Shown piece after piece: positions 26,227 through 36,136 of a DNA stretch of 64,000 bases (positions are counted from its first letter, which is position 1; each line of letters opens with the position of its first letter). This DNA comes from Pseudomonas sp. Irchel s3f7 (GTDB lineage Bacteria; Pseudomonadota; Gammaproteobacteria; Pseudomonadales; Pseudomonadaceae): contig NZ_FYDO01000018.1 of assembly GCF_900187615.1 (NCBI RefSeq), positions 78,520 through 142,519 of the forward strand, in the 5' to 3' direction. The notes under the pieces were generated by a model. It ran no database searches, was not told the DNA's origin, and saw only the letters and a program-made list of their open reading frames with translations. A program made the position numbers and the translations under genes.

Positions 26227-27353
26227 TGTACTTGGCCGATCAGGTTCAGCACTGCGTCCGCAGCCTGGTTGGAGGCATCCCGACGCAAGGTCCGGTGAAT
26301 TTCATCAAAGCCGCGGGTCTGCTCTTCACCACCATCAATCAGGGGCGACAGGGTCTGGGCCAACGCTTCAACCGTCGCATCATCCTGTAGCAACTCAGGC
26401 ACCAGCAGGCGCTGGGCCAACAGGTTCGGCAAGGAGACGTAGGGGCTTTTCACCATGCGCTTGAGAATCCAGAACGTCAGTGGCGCCAGACGGTAGGCAA
26501 CCACCATCGGCCGCTTGTACAGCAATGCCTCAAGCGTTGCGGTTCCGGAGGCAATCAGCACGGCATCGCAAGCGGCCAGGGCCAGATGGGACTTGCCATC
26601 GAGCAAGGTCAGCGGCAGATCACGACCGGCCAACAACTCTTCAAGCTGCGCCCGCCGCTGAGGGCTGGCGCAAGGCATGACGAACCGCACACCGGGGCGC
26701 ATGGCTCGCAAGCGCTGGGCAGTATCGAGAAACAATGCGCCGAGTCGACTGACTTCGCCGCCACGACTGCCCGGCATTAGCGCCACCAACGGTCCGTCGG
26801 GCAAGCCCAGTTCTGCCCGTGCAGCGCAGCGATCAGCTTCGAGCGGTATCGTATCGGCCAACGAGTGCCCGACGAACCGTACCGGCACGCCTTTCTCTTC
26901 GTAGAATTTCGCTTCGAACGGCAGCAGCGTCAGCATCAAGTCGCAACCCTCGCGAATCTTCAGCACCCGCTTCTGCCGCCAGGCCCACACAGACGGGCTG
27001 ACGTAATGCACGGTTTTGATTCCGGCCTGACGCAGCTTGAGTTCGATATTGAGATTGAAGTCTGGCGCGTCGATACCGATGAACACATCGGGTTTCGCGG
27101 CGATCAGGTCGGCGACCAGCTTCTTGCGCCGCGCGAGCAGTTCGCGCAACCGGCCCAGCACTTCCACCAGGCCCATGACGGACAGACGCTCCATCGGAAA
27201 ATAAGAAGTCAGGCCCTCGGCCTGCATCAACGGACCACCGACACCGATAAATTCGACAGCCGGGTGGCGAGCCTTGAGCGCGCGCATGAGGCCCGCGCCA
27301 AGGATGTCGCCGGAAGCCTCGCCCGCTACCAGCGCTATACGCAGACTGGCCAT
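26223..27353 (-). CDS. lpxB: Lipid-A-disaccharide synthase
   Basis: Inverting glycosyltransferase (GT19) that joins lipid X and UDP-diacylglucosamine on the inner membrane face. Motifs GEASGDILGAGLM near the N-terminus and MPGSRGGEVSRL are visible. 376 residues. Two bases after lpxA and overlapping rnhB, in the lpxD-fabZ-lpxA-lpxB operon. Confidence 0.97.
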   Translation of the reverse strand: MASLRIALVAGEASGDILGAGLMRALKARHPAVEFIGVGGPLMQAEGLTSYFPMERLSVMGLVEVLGRLRELLARRKKLVADLIAAKPDVFIGIDAPDFNLNIELKLRQAGIKTVHYVSPSVWAWRQKRVLKIREGCDLMLTLLPFEAKFYEEKGVPVRFVGHSLADTIPLEADRCAARAELGLPDGPLVALMPGSRGGEVSRLGALFLDTAQRLRAMRPGVRFVMPCASPQRRAQLEELLAGRDLPLTLLDGKSHLALAACDAVLIASGTATLEALLYKRPMVVAYRLAPLTFWILKRMVKSPYVSLPNLLAQRLLVPELLQDDATVEALAQTLSPLIDGGEEQTRGFDEIHRTLRRDASNQAADAVLNLIGQVQ

Positions 27354-27355
27354 GA

Positions 27356-28132
27356 TTAGCGGGTGATGCCGCGGGTCGAAGACAGGATGGAGTCGCGGAA
27401 TACGGCCACTTCCGGAAACTGCGCAGAAGGTTCGGCCAGTTCGTTGAGCGCCTGCTCGACGGTCAGACCCTGGCGGTAAACCACCTTGTAGGCTCGACGC
27501 AACGCATGGATGGCGTCCTCACTGAAACCACGACGACGCATGCCTTCGAAGTTCATGCTGCGGGCTTCGGCAGGGTTTCCGAACACCGTGACATACGCAG
27601 GGACGTCCTTGCCAATGGCCGTGCCCATGCCGGAAAAGCTGTGGGCGCCAATGTTGCAGTACTGGTGAACCAGGGTAAAACCGGACAGGATCGCCCAGTC
27701 TTCCACGTGCACATGGCCAGCCAGCGCAGTGTTGTTGACCAGAATGCAATGGTTGCCAATGACGCTGTCGTGACCGATATGGGCATAGGCCATGATCAGG
27801 TTGTGATCGCCAAGGGTAGTTTCCGAGCGATCCTGAACGGTGCCACGGTGGATGGTCACGCCTTCGCGGATGACGTTGTGATCACCAATGACCAGGCGGG
27901 TTTCTTCGCCTTTGTATTTCAAGTCAGGTGTGTCTTCGCCCACCGAGGAAAACTGGTAGATGCGATTGTGCTTACCGATTCGGGTCGGGCCTTTGAGGAT
28001 CACGTGCGGCCCGATGACTGTACCCTCGCCGATTTCCACACCTGCGCCGATGATCGACCAAGGGCCGACCTCGACGCCGTCGGCCAGAACGGCCGTCGGA
28101 TCGATGATTGCGCGAGAGTCAATCAAACTCAT
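27356..28132 (-). CDS. lpxA: UDP-N-acetylglucosamine acyltransferase
   Basis: First step of lipid A synthesis. Hexapeptide-repeat left-handed beta helix (for example VIGPHVILKGPTRIG) with a C-terminal helical part. The catalytic His is in the AYAHIGHDSVIG segment. 258 residues. Overlaps fabZ by 4 bp, tying the choice between lipid A and phospholipid acyl chains to one transcript. Confidence 0.97.
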   Translation of the reverse strand: MSLIDSRAIIDPTAVLADGVEVGPWSIIGAGVEIGEGTVIGPHVILKGPTRIGKHNRIYQFSSVGEDTPDLKYKGEETRLVIGDHNVIREGVTIHRGTVQDRSETTLGDHNLIMAYAHIGHDSVIGNHCILVNNTALAGHVHVEDWAILSGFTLVHQYCNIGAHSFSGMGTAIGKDVPAYVTVFGNPAEARSMNFEGMRRRGFSEDAIHALRRAYKVVYRQGLTVEQALNELAEPSAQFPEVAVFRDSILSSTRGITR

Positions 28133-28569
28133 AGCTTGCGTTCCGCACAGATGATTTCAGCCGAGCAGACCGGTTTGCCATCGACCGAAGCCTGGCATTC
28201 GAACTTCCAGATCTGGCGCTTGCAGCTCAGGAACTTGGCTTCGAGAATCAACTGATCACCCGGCAGTACCGGCTGACGGAAGCGCAGCTTGTCGGAGCCT
28301 ACGAAGTAGTAGAGCGTGCCATCGGCCGGCTTTACGTCGAGCATTTTGAATCCAAGGATCCCGGCAGCCTGAGCCATCGCCTCGATGATCAACACGCCCG
28401 GCATGATTGGATGCGCAGGGAAGTGACCATTGAAGAATGGTTCGTTGATGCTGACATTCTTGTAGGCGCGAATGCGCTTGCCTTCCACATCCAGATCCAC
28501 GACCCGGTCCACCAGCAGGAACGGGTAACGGTGAGGCAGGTATTCGCGAATCTCGTTGATGTCCATCAT
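28129..28569 (-). CDS. fabZ: 3-hydroxyacyl-ACP dehydratase FabZ
   Basis: Dehydrates 3-hydroxyacyl-ACP in fatty acid elongation and competes with LpxA and LpxD for the same substrates. Hot-dog fold active site GHFPAHPIMPGVLIIEAMAQ (His and Glu). I chose MMDINEIREYLPHRYPF (146 aa), the family start; upstream codons are not conserved-looking. Confidence 0.96.
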   Translation of the reverse strand: MMDINEIREYLPHRYPFLLVDRVVDLDVEGKRIRAYKNVSINEPFFNGHFPAHPIMPGVLIIEAMAQAAGILGFKMLDVKPADGTLYYFVGSDKLRFRQPVLPGDQLILEAKFLSCKRQIWKFECQASVDGKPVCSAEIICAERKL

Positions 28570-28678
28570 TTCGGGGGGAAGCCTATGTAAAGATTGGGAG
28601 CGCGCGACTGATGCGCACTCCTCTAGCAAATCAAGGGAGGCAGTCTAGCGGCTGTGCACACTTGATATGGAAATGGTA

Positions 28679-29734
28679 TCAGCCATCTGATGAAGCATTA
28701 CCGTCAGGGGTCACTTCCCCTACTTGCTTTTCCAGCTGTCGCAGACGTCGCGCGATATCATCGAGCTGACGAAGGCGGGCCGCGCTTTTGCGCCACTCGG
28801 CTGCCGGCTGCATGGCCGTACCGGATGAGTAAGCGCCCGCCTCGGTAATCGAATGGGTCACCATGGTCATGCCGGTGATGAAAACGTTGTCGCAAACTTC
28901 GATGTGCCCTACCAGCCCGACACCACCGGCCAGCATGCAGTGCTTGCCGATTTTGGTACTGCCGGAGATGCCCACGCACGCCGCCATGGCAGTGTGGTCA
29001 CCCACCTGAACGTTGTGGGCAATCTGGATCTGGTTGTCGAGCTTCACGCCATTGCCAATGATGGTATCGGCCAATGCACCGCGGTCAATGGCGGTGTTCA
29101 CGCCAATTTCCACATCATCGCCAATCAATACACCACCGATCTGGGCGATTTTCTGCCAGATACCTTTCTCGTTGGCAAAACCGAAACCTTCGCCACCGAG
29201 TACTGCACCCGACTGAATCACCACACGCTTGCCGACACGAACGTCGTGATACAGCGTGACACGCGGCGCAAGCCAACCACCTTCACCGATTTCACTCCGT
29301 GCGCCGATAAAGCAGTGCGCGCCTACAGTGACACCGGCTGCAATACGCGCCGAACCTTCAATGACCGCAAAGGCCCCGACGCTCGCCGTTGGGTCAACCA
29401 CCGCATCCGCCGCAATCACCGCTGACGGGTGAATACCCGCAGCTGCCTTGGGCTTGGGATCGAACAGATGAGAAACACGGGCGTAGGCTGCGTACGGATC
29501 AGGCACCACCAGCGCATTACCGGCAAATCCTTCGGCATCAGCGGCTTTCAGCAACAAAGCTGCAGCCTGACTGCCTGCCAGGTATTTACGGTACTGGGGG
29601 TTTGCAAGAAAGCTCAACTGAGCTGGGCCAGCCTCCTGCAAGGTGGCTAGCCCAGTGATTTCTTTCTCCGGGTCACCACGCAATGTGGCGCCGAGGAACT
29701 CGGCCAACTGGCCGAGTTTAATAGTCGCGGTCAT
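28679..29734 (-). CDS. lpxD: UDP-3-O-(3-hydroxyacyl)glucosamine N-acyltransferase
   Basis: Third acylation step of lipid A. N-terminal uridine-binding domain, then a long hexapeptide-repeat helix; the catalytic His is in IQIAHNVQVGDHTAMA. 351 residues. Three bases after skp; 109 bp before fabZ. Confidence 0.97.
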   Translation of the reverse strand: MTATIKLGQLAEFLGATLRGDPEKEITGLATLQEAGPAQLSFLANPQYRKYLAGSQAAALLLKAADAEGFAGNALVVPDPYAAYARVSHLFDPKPKAAAGIHPSAVIAADAVVDPTASVGAFAVIEGSARIAAGVTVGAHCFIGARSEIGEGGWLAPRVTLYHDVRVGKRVVIQSGAVLGGEGFGFANEKGIWQKIAQIGGVLIGDDVEIGVNTAIDRGALADTIIGNGVKLDNQIQIAHNVQVGDHTAMAACVGISGSTKIGKHCMLAGGVGLVGHIEVCDNVFITGMTMVTHSITEAGAYSSGTAMQPAAEWRKSAARLRQLDDIARRLRQLEKQVGEVTPDGNASSDG

Positions 29735-29737
29735 GGA

Positions 29738-30241
29738 TTACTTCAGCTGATTCATGCGCTCGATAACCTGGCGCGTGATGTCGTATTGAGGCTTGACATC
29801 AATTACTGCGCCACGCTCGAAGACCAGGTCAAAAGCACCTTTCTTGATGACTTCTTCCACAGCGCTGTCCAGTTTCGGCTTGAGCTGCTTCAGCATTTCA
29901 CGGTCGGCAACGGCTTTTGCTTCGTTCAATTCTTTGGACTGGAACTGGAAGTCACGGGCCTTTTGCTTGAACTCAAGCTCCAGACGCTCGCGCTCGCCTT
30001 GCTGCATTTTGTCACCGCCAGCCATCAGACGATCCTGAATACCCTTGGCGCTGCTTTCCAGCGTCTTGAGTTTGGTCAGTTGAGGACCGAACTTCTTCTC
30101 GGCATCCACGGCGTACTTCTTGGCTGCGTCGGACTCCAGCAACGCCATCTGATAGTTCAGAACGGCGATTTTCATGTCGGCAAATGCCGGACCTGCTACC
30201 AGTACGGAAGCGAGGAGAACCAATTGAGTCAACTTACGCAC
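29738..30241 (-). CDS. skp: Periplasmic chaperone Skp/OmpH
   Basis: Carries unfolded outer-membrane proteins to BamA. Signal peptide MRKLTQLVLLASVLVAGPAFA, then a long Lys/Glu/Gln-rich coiled coil that forms the tentacles of the trimer. 167 residues. Between bamA and lpxD as is standard. Confidence 0.94.
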   Translation of the reverse strand: MRKLTQLVLLASVLVAGPAFADMKIAVLNYQMALLESDAAKKYAVDAEKKFGPQLTKLKTLESSAKGIQDRLMAGGDKMQQGERERLELEFKQKARDFQFQSKELNEAKAVADREMLKQLKPKLDSAVEEVIKKGAFDLVFERGAVIDVKPQYDITRQVIERMNQLK

Positions 30242-30286
30242 GATGCACTCCTACAAAATCCATTGTCGTTATCTTGGGTCAGACGC

Positions 30287-32662
30287 TTAGAACGTCTGGC
30301 CGAGGGAGAATTGGAACACTTGAGTTTCAGCGTCATCCGGTTCCTTGACTGGCATTGCCAGGGCGAAACTCAGAGGACCCAGTGCGGTGACCCAGGTCAC
30401 ACCCACACCGACGGAACTGGCCATATTACTCAGGCTGATGTCATTGCATTGGGTGTTGGACTTCGTGCCATCCGCTCTGACGGTATCCGAGCAAGATGAA
30501 TCGAATACGTTACCCACATCCCAGAACAGCGAGGTACGCAGCGAACGCTGATCCTTGATGAACGGCAGCGGGAACAGAACCTCCACACCACCCTGGATCA
30601 GGACATTACCGCCGAACGGCAGCGGATCCTGGTCCGGGTCGAGCTGCGTGCCAGGGTTCTTGCCGGTACTTGGCGTACTGCGCGGCCCCAGGGTGCTGTC
30701 CTTGAAGCCACGTACCGAGTTGAAACCACCAGCATAGTAGTTTTCGTAGAATGGCAAGCCATCGGTCGAACCGTAACCGTCGCCATACCCCAGCTCAGTG
30801 TGCAGGCGCATGGTGTAGTTCTCGCTCAATGGCTGGAACAACTGGCCACGGTAATCGAGCTTGAAGAATGACAGGTCGCTGCCTGGTGTAGTCGTTTCCA
30901 GCACCAGGCTTTGGGAGTGACCGCGCGTTGCGAGCACGCCCTTGTTCAGAGTGGACTCGGACCAACCGGCCGAGGCCTTGAAGTTCAGGTACTTGTCGCC
31001 TTCCTGCTCAACGAAGTCGAAGATCTCGTCAACGGTGTACACACCCGTCTTGATCTCGTCCTGCTGCGCGGTCAGACCGAAGGTCAGACGCGAAGTCTCG
31101 CTGATCGGGTAACCAACGCTCACACCCGCGCCCAAGCTGTCTACGGAGTAGCTCGCTACGTCGACATCGAGGTCGTCATAGTCGGTGGTGCGGTAGAACA
31201 CGTTGTAACCCAGGCTCACGCCATCAGCGGTCCAGTAGGGGTCGACATAACCGAAGTTATAGCGGCTCTGGTATTCGCTTTTGGTCAAGCCGACGCTGAC
31301 CTTGTTACCGGTACCCAGGAAGTTGTTCTGAGTGATCGAACCACCCAGGATCAAACCGGCGCTCTGGGCGAAACCGACGCTCGCGGTGATCGAACCGGAA
31401 GCCTGCTCTTCAACGCTGTAGTTAACGTCAACCTGGTCATCGACACCCGGTACGGCCGGGGTTTCGACGTTGACTTCCTTGAAGAAGCCCAGACGCTCCA
31501 GACGGGTCTTGGACTGGTCGATCAGGTAGGTCGAAGCCCAGCCGCCTTCCATTTGACGCATTTCACGACGCAGCACTTCGTCTTCGGACTTGGTGTTGCC
31601 ACGGAAGTTGATGCGATTCACATAAGCACGCTTGCCAGGATCGACTGCAAACGTGATGTCTACCGTATGGTCGTCATCGTGCGGTTGAGGTACACCGTTG
31701 ACGTTGGCGAAGGTATAGCCCTCGTTACCCAGTCGACGGGTGATCAGCTCGGAGGTCGTGGTCATCAGCTTGCGCGAGAACACCTGACCCTTTTGCACCA
31801 GCAGCAAGGACTTGACCTGGTCTTCAGGGACTTTCAGGTCGCCACTCAGCTTCACGTCACGAACGGTGTATTTCTCGCCTTCGTTGACGTTGACGGTGAT
31901 GTAGACGTGTTTCTTGTCCGGCGTGATGGACACCTGGGTCGAAGCGATATCCATGTTGATATAGCCACGGTCCAGGTAGTAGGAACGCAGACGCTCCAGG
32001 TCACCGGACAGCTTTTCACGTGCGTACTTGTCATCGTTCTTGAAGAACGACAACCAGTTGGTGGTCTTGAGTTCGAACAGGTCGATCAGGTCTTCGTCGG
32101 GGAAGACGGTGTTGCCCACCACGTTGATGTGCTGGATCGCGGCAACGGTACCTTCGTTGATATTGACCTTCAGCGCGACGCGGTTGCGCGGCTGCGGTAC
32201 CACTTCGGTATCGACGGTAGCCGAGTAACGGCCCTGAGCGACGTACTGACGTTGCAGTTCGTTACGCACACCTTCAAGCGTCGCGCGCTGGAAGATCTCG
32301 CCTTCGGCCAGACCGGATTGCTTGAGGCCTTTCATCAGGTCTTCGGTAGAGATCGCCTTGTTACCTTCGATCTCGATACTGGCGACCGACGGGCGCTCGA
32401 CTACCGTGATGACAAGGACATTGCCGTCACGGCCCAGCTGGATATCTTGAAAGAAACCGGTTTTGAACAACGCACGAGTGGATTCCACCAGGCGACGATC
32501 ATCCGCCTGTTCACCGACGTTCAACGGCAAAGCACCAAAGACACTACCCGCGGAGACCCGCTGGAGGCCATTGACGCGAATATCAGAGATAGTGAAGGAC
32601 TCGGCGTGAACTTCGGCGATCATCAATACGGTGAGAACCGCAGTTAGCAGCAGACGTTTCAT
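30287..32662 (-). CDS. bamA: Outer membrane protein assembly factor BamA
   Basis: Core of the machine that inserts beta-barrel proteins into the outer membrane. Signal peptide MKRLLLTAVLTVLMIAEVHA, five POTRA domains (about residues 22-420), then a 16-strand barrel with the conserved GFNSVRGF loop; the protein ends FSLGQTF with the terminal aromatic residue of barrel proteins. 791 residues. Follows rseP, so proteolytic control of the envelope stress response and barrel assembly are neighbours. Confidence 0.97.
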   Translation of the reverse strand: MKRLLLTAVLTVLMIAEVHAESFTISDIRVNGLQRVSAGSVFGALPLNVGEQADDRRLVESTRALFKTGFFQDIQLGRDGNVLVITVVERPSVASIEIEGNKAISTEDLMKGLKQSGLAEGEIFQRATLEGVRNELQRQYVAQGRYSATVDTEVVPQPRNRVALKVNINEGTVAAIQHINVVGNTVFPDEDLIDLFELKTTNWLSFFKNDDKYAREKLSGDLERLRSYYLDRGYINMDIASTQVSITPDKKHVYITVNVNEGEKYTVRDVKLSGDLKVPEDQVKSLLLVQKGQVFSRKLMTTTSELITRRLGNEGYTFANVNGVPQPHDDDHTVDITFAVDPGKRAYVNRINFRGNTKSEDEVLRREMRQMEGGWASTYLIDQSKTRLERLGFFKEVNVETPAVPGVDDQVDVNYSVEEQASGSITASVGFAQSAGLILGGSITQNNFLGTGNKVSVGLTKSEYQSRYNFGYVDPYWTADGVSLGYNVFYRTTDYDDLDVDVASYSVDSLGAGVSVGYPISETSRLTFGLTAQQDEIKTGVYTVDEIFDFVEQEGDKYLNFKASAGWSESTLNKGVLATRGHSQSLVLETTTPGSDLSFFKLDYRGQLFQPLSENYTMRLHTELGYGDGYGSTDGLPFYENYYAGGFNSVRGFKDSTLGPRSTPSTGKNPGTQLDPDQDPLPFGGNVLIQGGVEVLFPLPFIKDQRSLRTSLFWDVGNVFDSSCSDTVRADGTKSNTQCNDISLSNMASSVGVGVTWVTALGPLSFALAMPVKEPDDAETQVFQFSLGQTF

Positions 32663-32736
32663 GAAGTCCTTTCTTATTCCAACTGGCAATAAACAAACTG
32701 CCGCAAAATGCGGCAGATTCGCAATTCAGCGAAGCG

Positions 32737-34089
32737 TTACAGTCGACCCAGATCATTGACCAGAGCAAGCAACATCACCCCGATCACCAAACTGATACCG
32801 ATCTGTATCCCCCAACCCTGCACCCGATCTGACAAGGGACGACCACGCGCCCACTCGATCAGATAAAACAACAAATGTCCCCCATCCAGTACCGGAATGG
32901 GCAACAGATTCAGAACCCCCAGGCTAATACTCAGATAAGCAAGGAAATTCAGGAAATCAGCAACACCCGACTGGGCCGAAGCGCCCGCCACTTTAGCAAT
33001 GGTTATCGGTCCACTCAAGTTTTTTACCGAGAGCTCACCGAACAACATTTTCTTGAGCGAATCAAGGGTCAGCACACTCATGGTCCAAGTGCGTCGAGCG
33101 CCTTCGCCGATTGCGGCCAATGGGCCGTAGCTGACTTCGCGAATCATCTCCGGCGGCCACTCAACCGCTTTTACTCCAGCCCCCAGATAGCCACTGGGTG
33201 CTTTGCTCTGACCACGAGAAGCCAATGTCACCGGGACGTCGATTTGAGCACCGTCACGCTCGACCCGCAGCATGATCTTGCTATCAGGCTGTTTGCGGAC
33301 GGTATCCACCACCTGCTGCCAATCATCCAGCGAGCGACCATCGAGAGCCAGCAAACGGTCACCGGTTTTCAGCCCGGCAGCCTGAGCAGGGCCCTTTGGA
33401 TCGAGCTCAGCCAACACGGGCGGCAATGCCGGACGCCATGGGCGGATACCCAACGAATGGATCGGATCAGGCTCATCAGCGCCCTTGAGCCATTTATTCA
33501 GCACCAGCTCACGGGGCGTGTCGACCGTAGAACCTTGCTCGCGAACCACAATTTGCAGCGAACCGCTTTCCCCCAGACGGCGGACCAACTGCAAATTCAC
33601 CGCTCCCCAGCCGGAAGTCGCCTCACCATCGATGGCCACGATTTCCTGGCCCGGGTTCAACCCTGCCTGGGCCGCAATACTGCCAGACTCGACAGCACCA
33701 ATGACCGGACGCACCTGGTCGCTGCCAAGCATTGCCAACACCCAGAAAAACACCAGGGCCAGCAGGAAGTTGGCAATCGGCCCCGCCGCTACGATAGCGA
33801 TGCGCTGACGGACGGTTTTGCGGTTGAAGGATTGATCGATCTGATCGAGCGGCACTTCGCCTTCGCGCTCGTCGAGCATCTTCACGTAGCCACCCAGAGG
33901 GATGGCTGCCACCACAAACTCGGTGCCTTGCTTGTCATGCCAGCGCAGAAGCGGCATGCCAAAGCCTACGGAGAAACGCAGCACTTTGACCCCACAGCGA
34001 CGCGCGACCCAAAAATGGCCGAACTCGTGGAAGGTAACCAGCACACCCAGTGCGACCAGGGTGCCGACAATCATATAGAGCGCGCTCAT
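32737..34089 (-). CDS. rseP: Site-2 zinc protease RseP (MucP)
   Basis: Intramembrane protease that cleaves anti-sigma factors (RseA/MucA) to release the envelope stress sigma factor. Zinc motif HEFGH at residues 21-25 in the first transmembrane helix, two periplasmic PDZ domains (about 115-290), and the second active-site motif LLPIPVLDGGHL near the C-terminus. 450 residues. Confidence 0.96.
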   Translation of the reverse strand: MSALYMIVGTLVALGVLVTFHEFGHFWVARRCGVKVLRFSVGFGMPLLRWHDKQGTEFVVAAIPLGGYVKMLDEREGEVPLDQIDQSFNRKTVRQRIAIVAAGPIANFLLALVFFWVLAMLGSDQVRPVIGAVESGSIAAQAGLNPGQEIVAIDGEATSGWGAVNLQLVRRLGESGSLQIVVREQGSTVDTPRELVLNKWLKGADEPDPIHSLGIRPWRPALPPVLAELDPKGPAQAAGLKTGDRLLALDGRSLDDWQQVVDTVRKQPDSKIMLRVERDGAQIDVPVTLASRGQSKAPSGYLGAGVKAVEWPPEMIREVSYGPLAAIGEGARRTWTMSVLTLDSLKKMLFGELSVKNLSGPITIAKVAGASAQSGVADFLNFLAYLSISLGVLNLLPIPVLDGGHLLFYLIEWARGRPLSDRVQGWGIQIGISLVIGVMLLALVNDLGRL

Positions 34090-34142
34090 CTACTTTCTCC
34101 GCAATCCTATCCGCTGCTGCCTCGCCCAATGCATACGGGCAT

Positions 34143-35333
34143 TTACCGCCCGTGACGGCTCAGCCATTGCCCGGCCAACTGTCGCGCCTTCGCGTCGGCG
34201 ATGAACACCGCCTCAAGATCGTCGACCGCGACTACGGCTTCCAGATTCAATACTTCCTCGATAATACTCGCGATTTCCGGGTAACGAACCCGTCCATCGA
34301 GAAATGCTGTCACCGCCACTTCATTCGCTGCATTGAGCATGGCGGGAGCACTATTACTGGCTTCAGCCGCTTGTCGCGCCAATCGCAGGCACGGGAAGCG
34401 CTCTTCGTCGGGCGTCTGGAAATCCAGGCGCGCAATGGCAAACAGGTCCAGCGGCGCAACCCCCGAATCAATTCGTTCGGGCCAGGCCAGCGCGTTGGCA
34501 ATGGGTGTACGCATGTCCGGATTGCCCAACTGCGCCAATACCGAACCGTCGATATAGTCGACCAGCGAGTGAATCACGCTCTGCGGATGAATCACCACTT
34601 CTACCTGCGACGGCTTGGCATCGAACAACCAGCAGGCCTCGATCAACTCAAGGCCCTTGTTCATCATGCTGGCCGAATCGACGGAAATCTTGCGACCCAT
34701 GGACCAGTTCGGGTGCGCACACGCCTGCTCAGGGGAAACATGCGCCAACTCGGCCAGGGGTGTCTGTCGGAACGGACCACCGGAGGCTGTCAGCAAAATC
34801 CGACGCACGCCCACATTGCTTAGACCACGAGAAAAATCCAGCGGCATGCACTGGAAAATCGCGTTGTGCTCACTGTCGATCGGCAGCAACACCGATCCAC
34901 TTTTGCGCACGGCCTGCATGAACAAAGCGCCGGACATGACCAGCGCTTCTTTGTTGGCCAGAAGAATTTTCTTGCCAGCCTCGACCGCCGCCAGGGTCGG
35001 GCGCAACCCCGCCGCACCGACAATAGCCGCCATGACTGCATCGACTTCAGGATCGGAAGCCACCTGACACAGCCCTTCCTCGCCGACCAGCACACGGGTC
35101 GAAAGGCCCGCAGCAAGCAGATCATCCTGCAAGCGCCGAGCAGCACCAGCCTCGGGCACCACGGCAAACCGTGGCGAGTGACGCACACAAAGCGCAAGCA
35201 GTTCACTCAAACGAGTGAACCCACTCAGGGCAAACACTTGATAACGCGCCGGATGCCGCGCAATAACGTCGAGGGTGCTCAGGCCAATCGAACCCGTAGC
35301 CCCCAAAACGGTAATCTGCTGTGGGCGACTCAT
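34143..35333 (-). CDS. dxr: 1-deoxy-D-xylulose 5-phosphate reductoisomerase
   Basis: First committed step of the MEP pathway, NADPH dependent. The nucleotide-binding motif VLGATGSIGLSTLDVI and the metal/substrate region IDSEHNAIFQ are visible. 396 residues. The start overlaps the cdsA stop by 4 bp (ATGA), which decides against the ATG five codons upstream. Confidence 0.97.
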   Translation of the reverse strand: MSRPQQITVLGATGSIGLSTLDVIARHPARYQVFALSGFTRLSELLALCVRHSPRFAVVPEAGAARRLQDDLLAAGLSTRVLVGEEGLCQVASDPEVDAVMAAIVGAAGLRPTLAAVEAGKKILLANKEALVMSGALFMQAVRKSGSVLLPIDSEHNAIFQCMPLDFSRGLSNVGVRRILLTASGGPFRQTPLAELAHVSPEQACAHPNWSMGRKISVDSASMMNKGLELIEACWLFDAKPSQVEVVIHPQSVIHSLVDYIDGSVLAQLGNPDMRTPIANALAWPERIDSGVAPLDLFAIARLDFQTPDEERFPCLRLARQAAEASNSAPAMLNAANEVAVTAFLDGRVRYPEIASIIEEVLNLEAVVAVDDLEAVFIADAKARQLAGQWLSRHGR

Positions 35334-36136
35334 GGCGCTGCCATCCACAGCAGCACGGCAAACACCGGAATGGCTGCTGTCAGGCTATCGATCCGATCCA
35401 GCACACCACCGTGACCCGGCAGCAGGTTACTGCTGTCCTTGATCCCGGACTGGCGCTTGAACATGCTTTCCGTGAGGTCTCCCACCACCGAAACAAACAC
35501 AATGACGGCCGCGCCGATCAGCCCCATCAGCAGCTCTGCGAAACTCCAGTCACGTGAAACACCGACGATCGCAGTGATGACCAGGCTCAACAACAAGCCG
35601 CCATACACCCCTTCCCAGCTTTTGCCGGGACTGACTTGTGGCGCCAGCTTGCGCTTACCAAAGGCCCGACCGGAAAAGTACGCTCCAATATCGGCGCCCC
35701 AGACCAGTACCATCACCGCCATGATCAACCAGTTACCCAACGGCTCCTGCTTGATCTGCACCAGCCCTTGCCAGGCCGGCAGTAAAATCAGCAGCCCGAT
35801 GACCAGCTTGCACGCTGCACTGGCCCAGTGCTCGCTGCTGCGGGGGTACGTCAGCACCAGATACGTCGCCACACCCCACCAGAGCACCGACGCGCCCAAC
35901 ACCCAAGGTGCCAGGCCCGGCAAGATATGCATGACAAACAGTATTGCCGCGACAACCACAGCGTACGCGACCCGAATCGGCTGAGCGGTAAAGCCTGCCA
36001 AACGAGCCCATTCCCAAGCACCAAGGGTCACGACCAGACCGATAAACAGCGCAAAACCGGACCCCTCCAGCAGGAAAAACCCGCAGAGGGCAATCGGCAG
36101 CAGGATCAGCGCGGTGATGATTCGTTGTTTAAGCAT
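35330..36136 (-). CDS. cdsA: Phosphatidate cytidylyltransferase
   Basis: Multi-spanning membrane enzyme that makes CDP-diacylglycerol from CTP and phosphatidic acid. The family signature is SMFKRQSGIKDSSNLLPGHG followed by GVLDRIDS. 268 residues with about eight hydrophobic segments. Its start shares one base with the uppS stop. Confidence 0.96.
   Translation of the reverse strand: MLKQRIITALILLPIALCGFFLLEGSGFALFIGLVVTLGAWEWARLAGFTAQPIRVAYAVVVAAILFVMHILPGLAPWVLGASVLWWGVATYLVLTYPRSSEHWASAACKLVIGLLILLPAWQGLVQIKQEPLGNWLIMAVMVLVWGADIGAYFSGRAFGKRKLAPQVSPGKSWEGVYGGLLLSLVITAIVGVSRDWSFAELLMGLIGAAVIVFVSVVGDLTESMFKRQSGIKDSSNLLPGHGGVLDRIDSLTAAIPVFAVLLWMAAP

Noticed and set aside
30911..32647. A 578-codon plus-strand frame opposite bamA
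   Set aside because: Antisense shadow of bamA, with no recognisable domain or start signal.
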